Source: Candidatus Tisiphia endosymbiont of Sialis lutaria
Lineage (GTDB): Bacteria > Pseudomonadota > Alphaproteobacteria > Rickettsiales > Rickettsiaceae
DNA: 64,000 bases
Assembly: GCF_964026535.1 (NCBI RefSeq)
Contig: NZ_OZ032153.1
Coordinates: forward strand, 248,001-312,000
Direction: 5' to 3'
Shown here one piece after another: positions 62,655 through 64,000 of this stretch. The notes under the pieces were generated by a model, which was not told the DNA's origin, ran no database searches, and was given only the letters and a program-made list of their open reading frames with translations. Every line of letters starts with the position of its first letter. Positions within the stretch are counted from its first letter, which is position 1. The translations under genes and the position numbers were made by a program.

Positions 62655-64000
62655 TTATAGATAATTTTTTAAATATTTTCCAGTATGGCTCTCACTGCAA
62701 GCCGCAATATCCTTCGGAGTTCCAGTAACTACTATGCTACCACCTTTATCCCCTCCCTCAGGACCAACATCTATAACGTAATCCGCTGTTTTTACAACAT
62801 CTAGGTTATGCTCAATAACTACCACCGTATTACCCATGTCAACTAATTTATGTAATACTTTAAGCAATTTATTAATATCATCTATGTGTAAACCTGTTGT
62901 TGGTTCATCAAGTATGTATAAAGTTTTACCAGTTGAGCGTTTTGATAATTCCTTAGCTAATTTTATCCTTTGTGCTTCACCCCCAGACAAAGTAGTAGCC
63001 GATTGACCAATTTTTATATAACCAAGTCCTACCTCATTTAAAGTAACCAGTTTTTCGTAAATTAATGGTACTTTCTCAAAAAAGCTCATAGCATCTTCAA
63101 CTGTCATCCTAAGAACATCAGATATAGACTTATCCTTATATTTAATTTCAAGAGTCTCTCTGTTATATCTATCGCCATTACACACATCACATTTTACATA
63201 AATATCAGGTAAAAAATGCATTTCTATTTTAATCAGACCATCACCTTGACATGATTCGCATCTTCCACCTTTAACATTGAATGAAAACCTACCAACTTTA
63301 TAACCCCGAGTTTTTGCAGTTGGTAATTCAGCAAACCAGTCTCTAATATGGGTAAATGCCCCTGTATAAGTTGCTGGGTTTGATCTTGGTGTACGACCTA
63401 TTGGCGACTGATTGATATCAATAACCTTATCAATATATTCAAGACCAGTAATTGATTTATATTCTCCCGGAAAGACTTTTGAAGATGGTTCTAAAAACTT
63501 TAAAGCGGCTTTATATAAAGTATGAATTATTAAGCTTGATTTTCCTCCACCGGATACACCGGTTATTGCTGTAAAACTACCCAAAGGGATCGTAATATTA
63601 ACATTTTGTAAATTATTAGACACAGCTCCAGTTAAGACTATTACCTTACCGGAAGAGGGTATTCGAGTATTTGCTGGTACTTCAATAAATTGTTTACCAC
63701 TTAAATAGCTGCCAGTTATGCTATTTGCACATTGTTTAATTTCCTCAATTGTTCCTTGGGCTACTATATGTCCACCATGAATACCGGCACCTGGTCCAAC
63801 ATCAATAATGTGATCCGACTCATACATTGTTTCTTCATCATGCTCAACAACCAGTACTGTATTACCAAGGTCTCGAAGATTTTTGAGAGTTTCTATTAAG
63901 CGAGCATTATCACGCTGATGTAAACCAATTGACGGCTCGTCAAGTACATATAACACCCCACTAAGTCCTGAACCAATTTGTGACGCTAAACGAATACGCT
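62655..64000 (-). CDS. uvrA: UvrABC excinuclease subunit A, C-terminal part (5' end outside window)
   Basis: At least 448 C-terminal residues of UvrA, the damage-recognition ATPase of nucleotide excision repair; the frame runs off the right edge. Seen are the end of the first ATPase ([15 protein letters not shown]), the second Walker [19 protein letters not shown], the zinc-finger CxxC pairs in RCESCQGDG and [11 protein letters not shown], signature [16 protein letters not shown], and Walker [13 protein letters not shown] with a switch His ([10 protein letters not shown]). The visible part is intact and ends normally (KYLKNYL). Confidence 0.97.
   Translation of the reverse strand, partial: RIRLASQIGSGLSGVLYVLDEPSIGLHQRDNARLIETLKNLRDLGNTVLVVEHDEETMYESDHIIDVGPGAGIHGGHIVAQGTIEEIKQCANSITGSYLSGKQFIEVPANTRIPSSGKVIVLTGAVSNNLQNVNITIPLGSFTAITGVSGGGKSSLIIHTLYKAALKFLEPSSKVFPGEYKSITGLEYIDKVIDINQSPIGRTPRSNPATYTGAFTHIRDWFAELPTAKTRGYKVGRFSFNVKGGRCESCQGDGLIKIEMHFLPDIYVKCDVCNGDRYNRETLEIKYKDKSISDVLRMTVEDAMSFFEKVPLIYEKLVTLNEVGLGYIKIGQSATTLSGGEAQRIKLAKELSKRSTGKTLYILDEPTTGLHIDDINKLLKVLHKLVDMGNTVVVIEHNLDVVKTADYVIDVGPEGGDKGGSIVVTGTPKDIAACSESHTGKYLKNYL

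Overview
The window reads as chromosome of an AT-rich, repeat-laden alphaproteobacterial endosymbiont, most likely in the Rickettsiaceae (Rickettsia, Ca. Tisiphia/Torix group, Ca. Megaira or a close relative). The signs are several small SpoT-type HD proteins, multiple ProP-like MFS transporters with a decayed extra copy, a YhhQ-type queuosine-precursor transporter, insertion sequences of five families, and many short palindromic elements, some of them inserted in frame inside protein genes as Rickettsia palindromic elements (RPEs) are. The genus is an inference; no rRNA gene is present.

Layout. 0-3.6 kb: the tail of an unknown gene, rpmI-rplT, an APH-fold phosphotransferase and a GT8 glycosyltransferase. 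3.8-10.5 kb: a SpoT-like HD protein, then a three-gene run (SAM methyltransferase, unknown 449-aa protein, S-adenosylhomocysteine-hydrolase-like protein) behind a perfect 22-bp palindrome, a convergent ABC exporter and a small conserved protein. 10.5-16 kb: a PCu(A)C copper chaperone, truA, an alkyladenine DNA glycosylase and two tandem proP paralogues. 16-24 kb: decay. An IS3 element splits a SpoT-like gene inside its catalytic HD motif, and there is a truncated third proP, remnants of a large serine recombinase, an AAA-ATPase/PD-(D/E)XK protein and an IS110 transposase with an early stop. 24-26 kb: a HAD protein and 1.2 kb of palindromic repeats.

26-36.6 kb: an unusual RND cluster, namely a membrane-fusion adaptor, a 2127-residue secreted coiled-coil protein with 23 near-perfect 28-residue repeats, and an RND pump 10 bases after it. 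36.7-46.5 kb: tRNA-Ser(GCU) used as an integration site, then an IS pile-up (two IS3, an IS630 inside an IS256, an inverted IS256 end, a second IS256) that has broken a pyruvate-phosphate-dikinase-like gene and one member of an undescribed three-member paralogous family (members near 44.5-46.5, 46.6-47.2 and 53.9-55.1 kb; two are split by IS elements, and both can be rejoined in frame). 47.5-54 kb: YihY/BrkB, then surface-polysaccharide genes (two-domain glycosyltransferase, NAD-dependent epimerase, GT4). 55-64 kb: a second RND pump with an amino-acid ABC permease and a small leader peptide, a patatin-like phospholipase, queC plus a GNAT acetyltransferase, and the 3' part of uvrA.

The strongest theme is palindromic DNA shaping proteins. 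At least five families (called A-F here) sit between genes, nest in one another like Russian dolls, lie in frame inside five genes (two glycosyltransferases, queC, a patatin and a small peptide), and supply stop codons or C-terminal codons to others. All family names A-F are local labels; all assignments rest on reading the sequence, with no database search.
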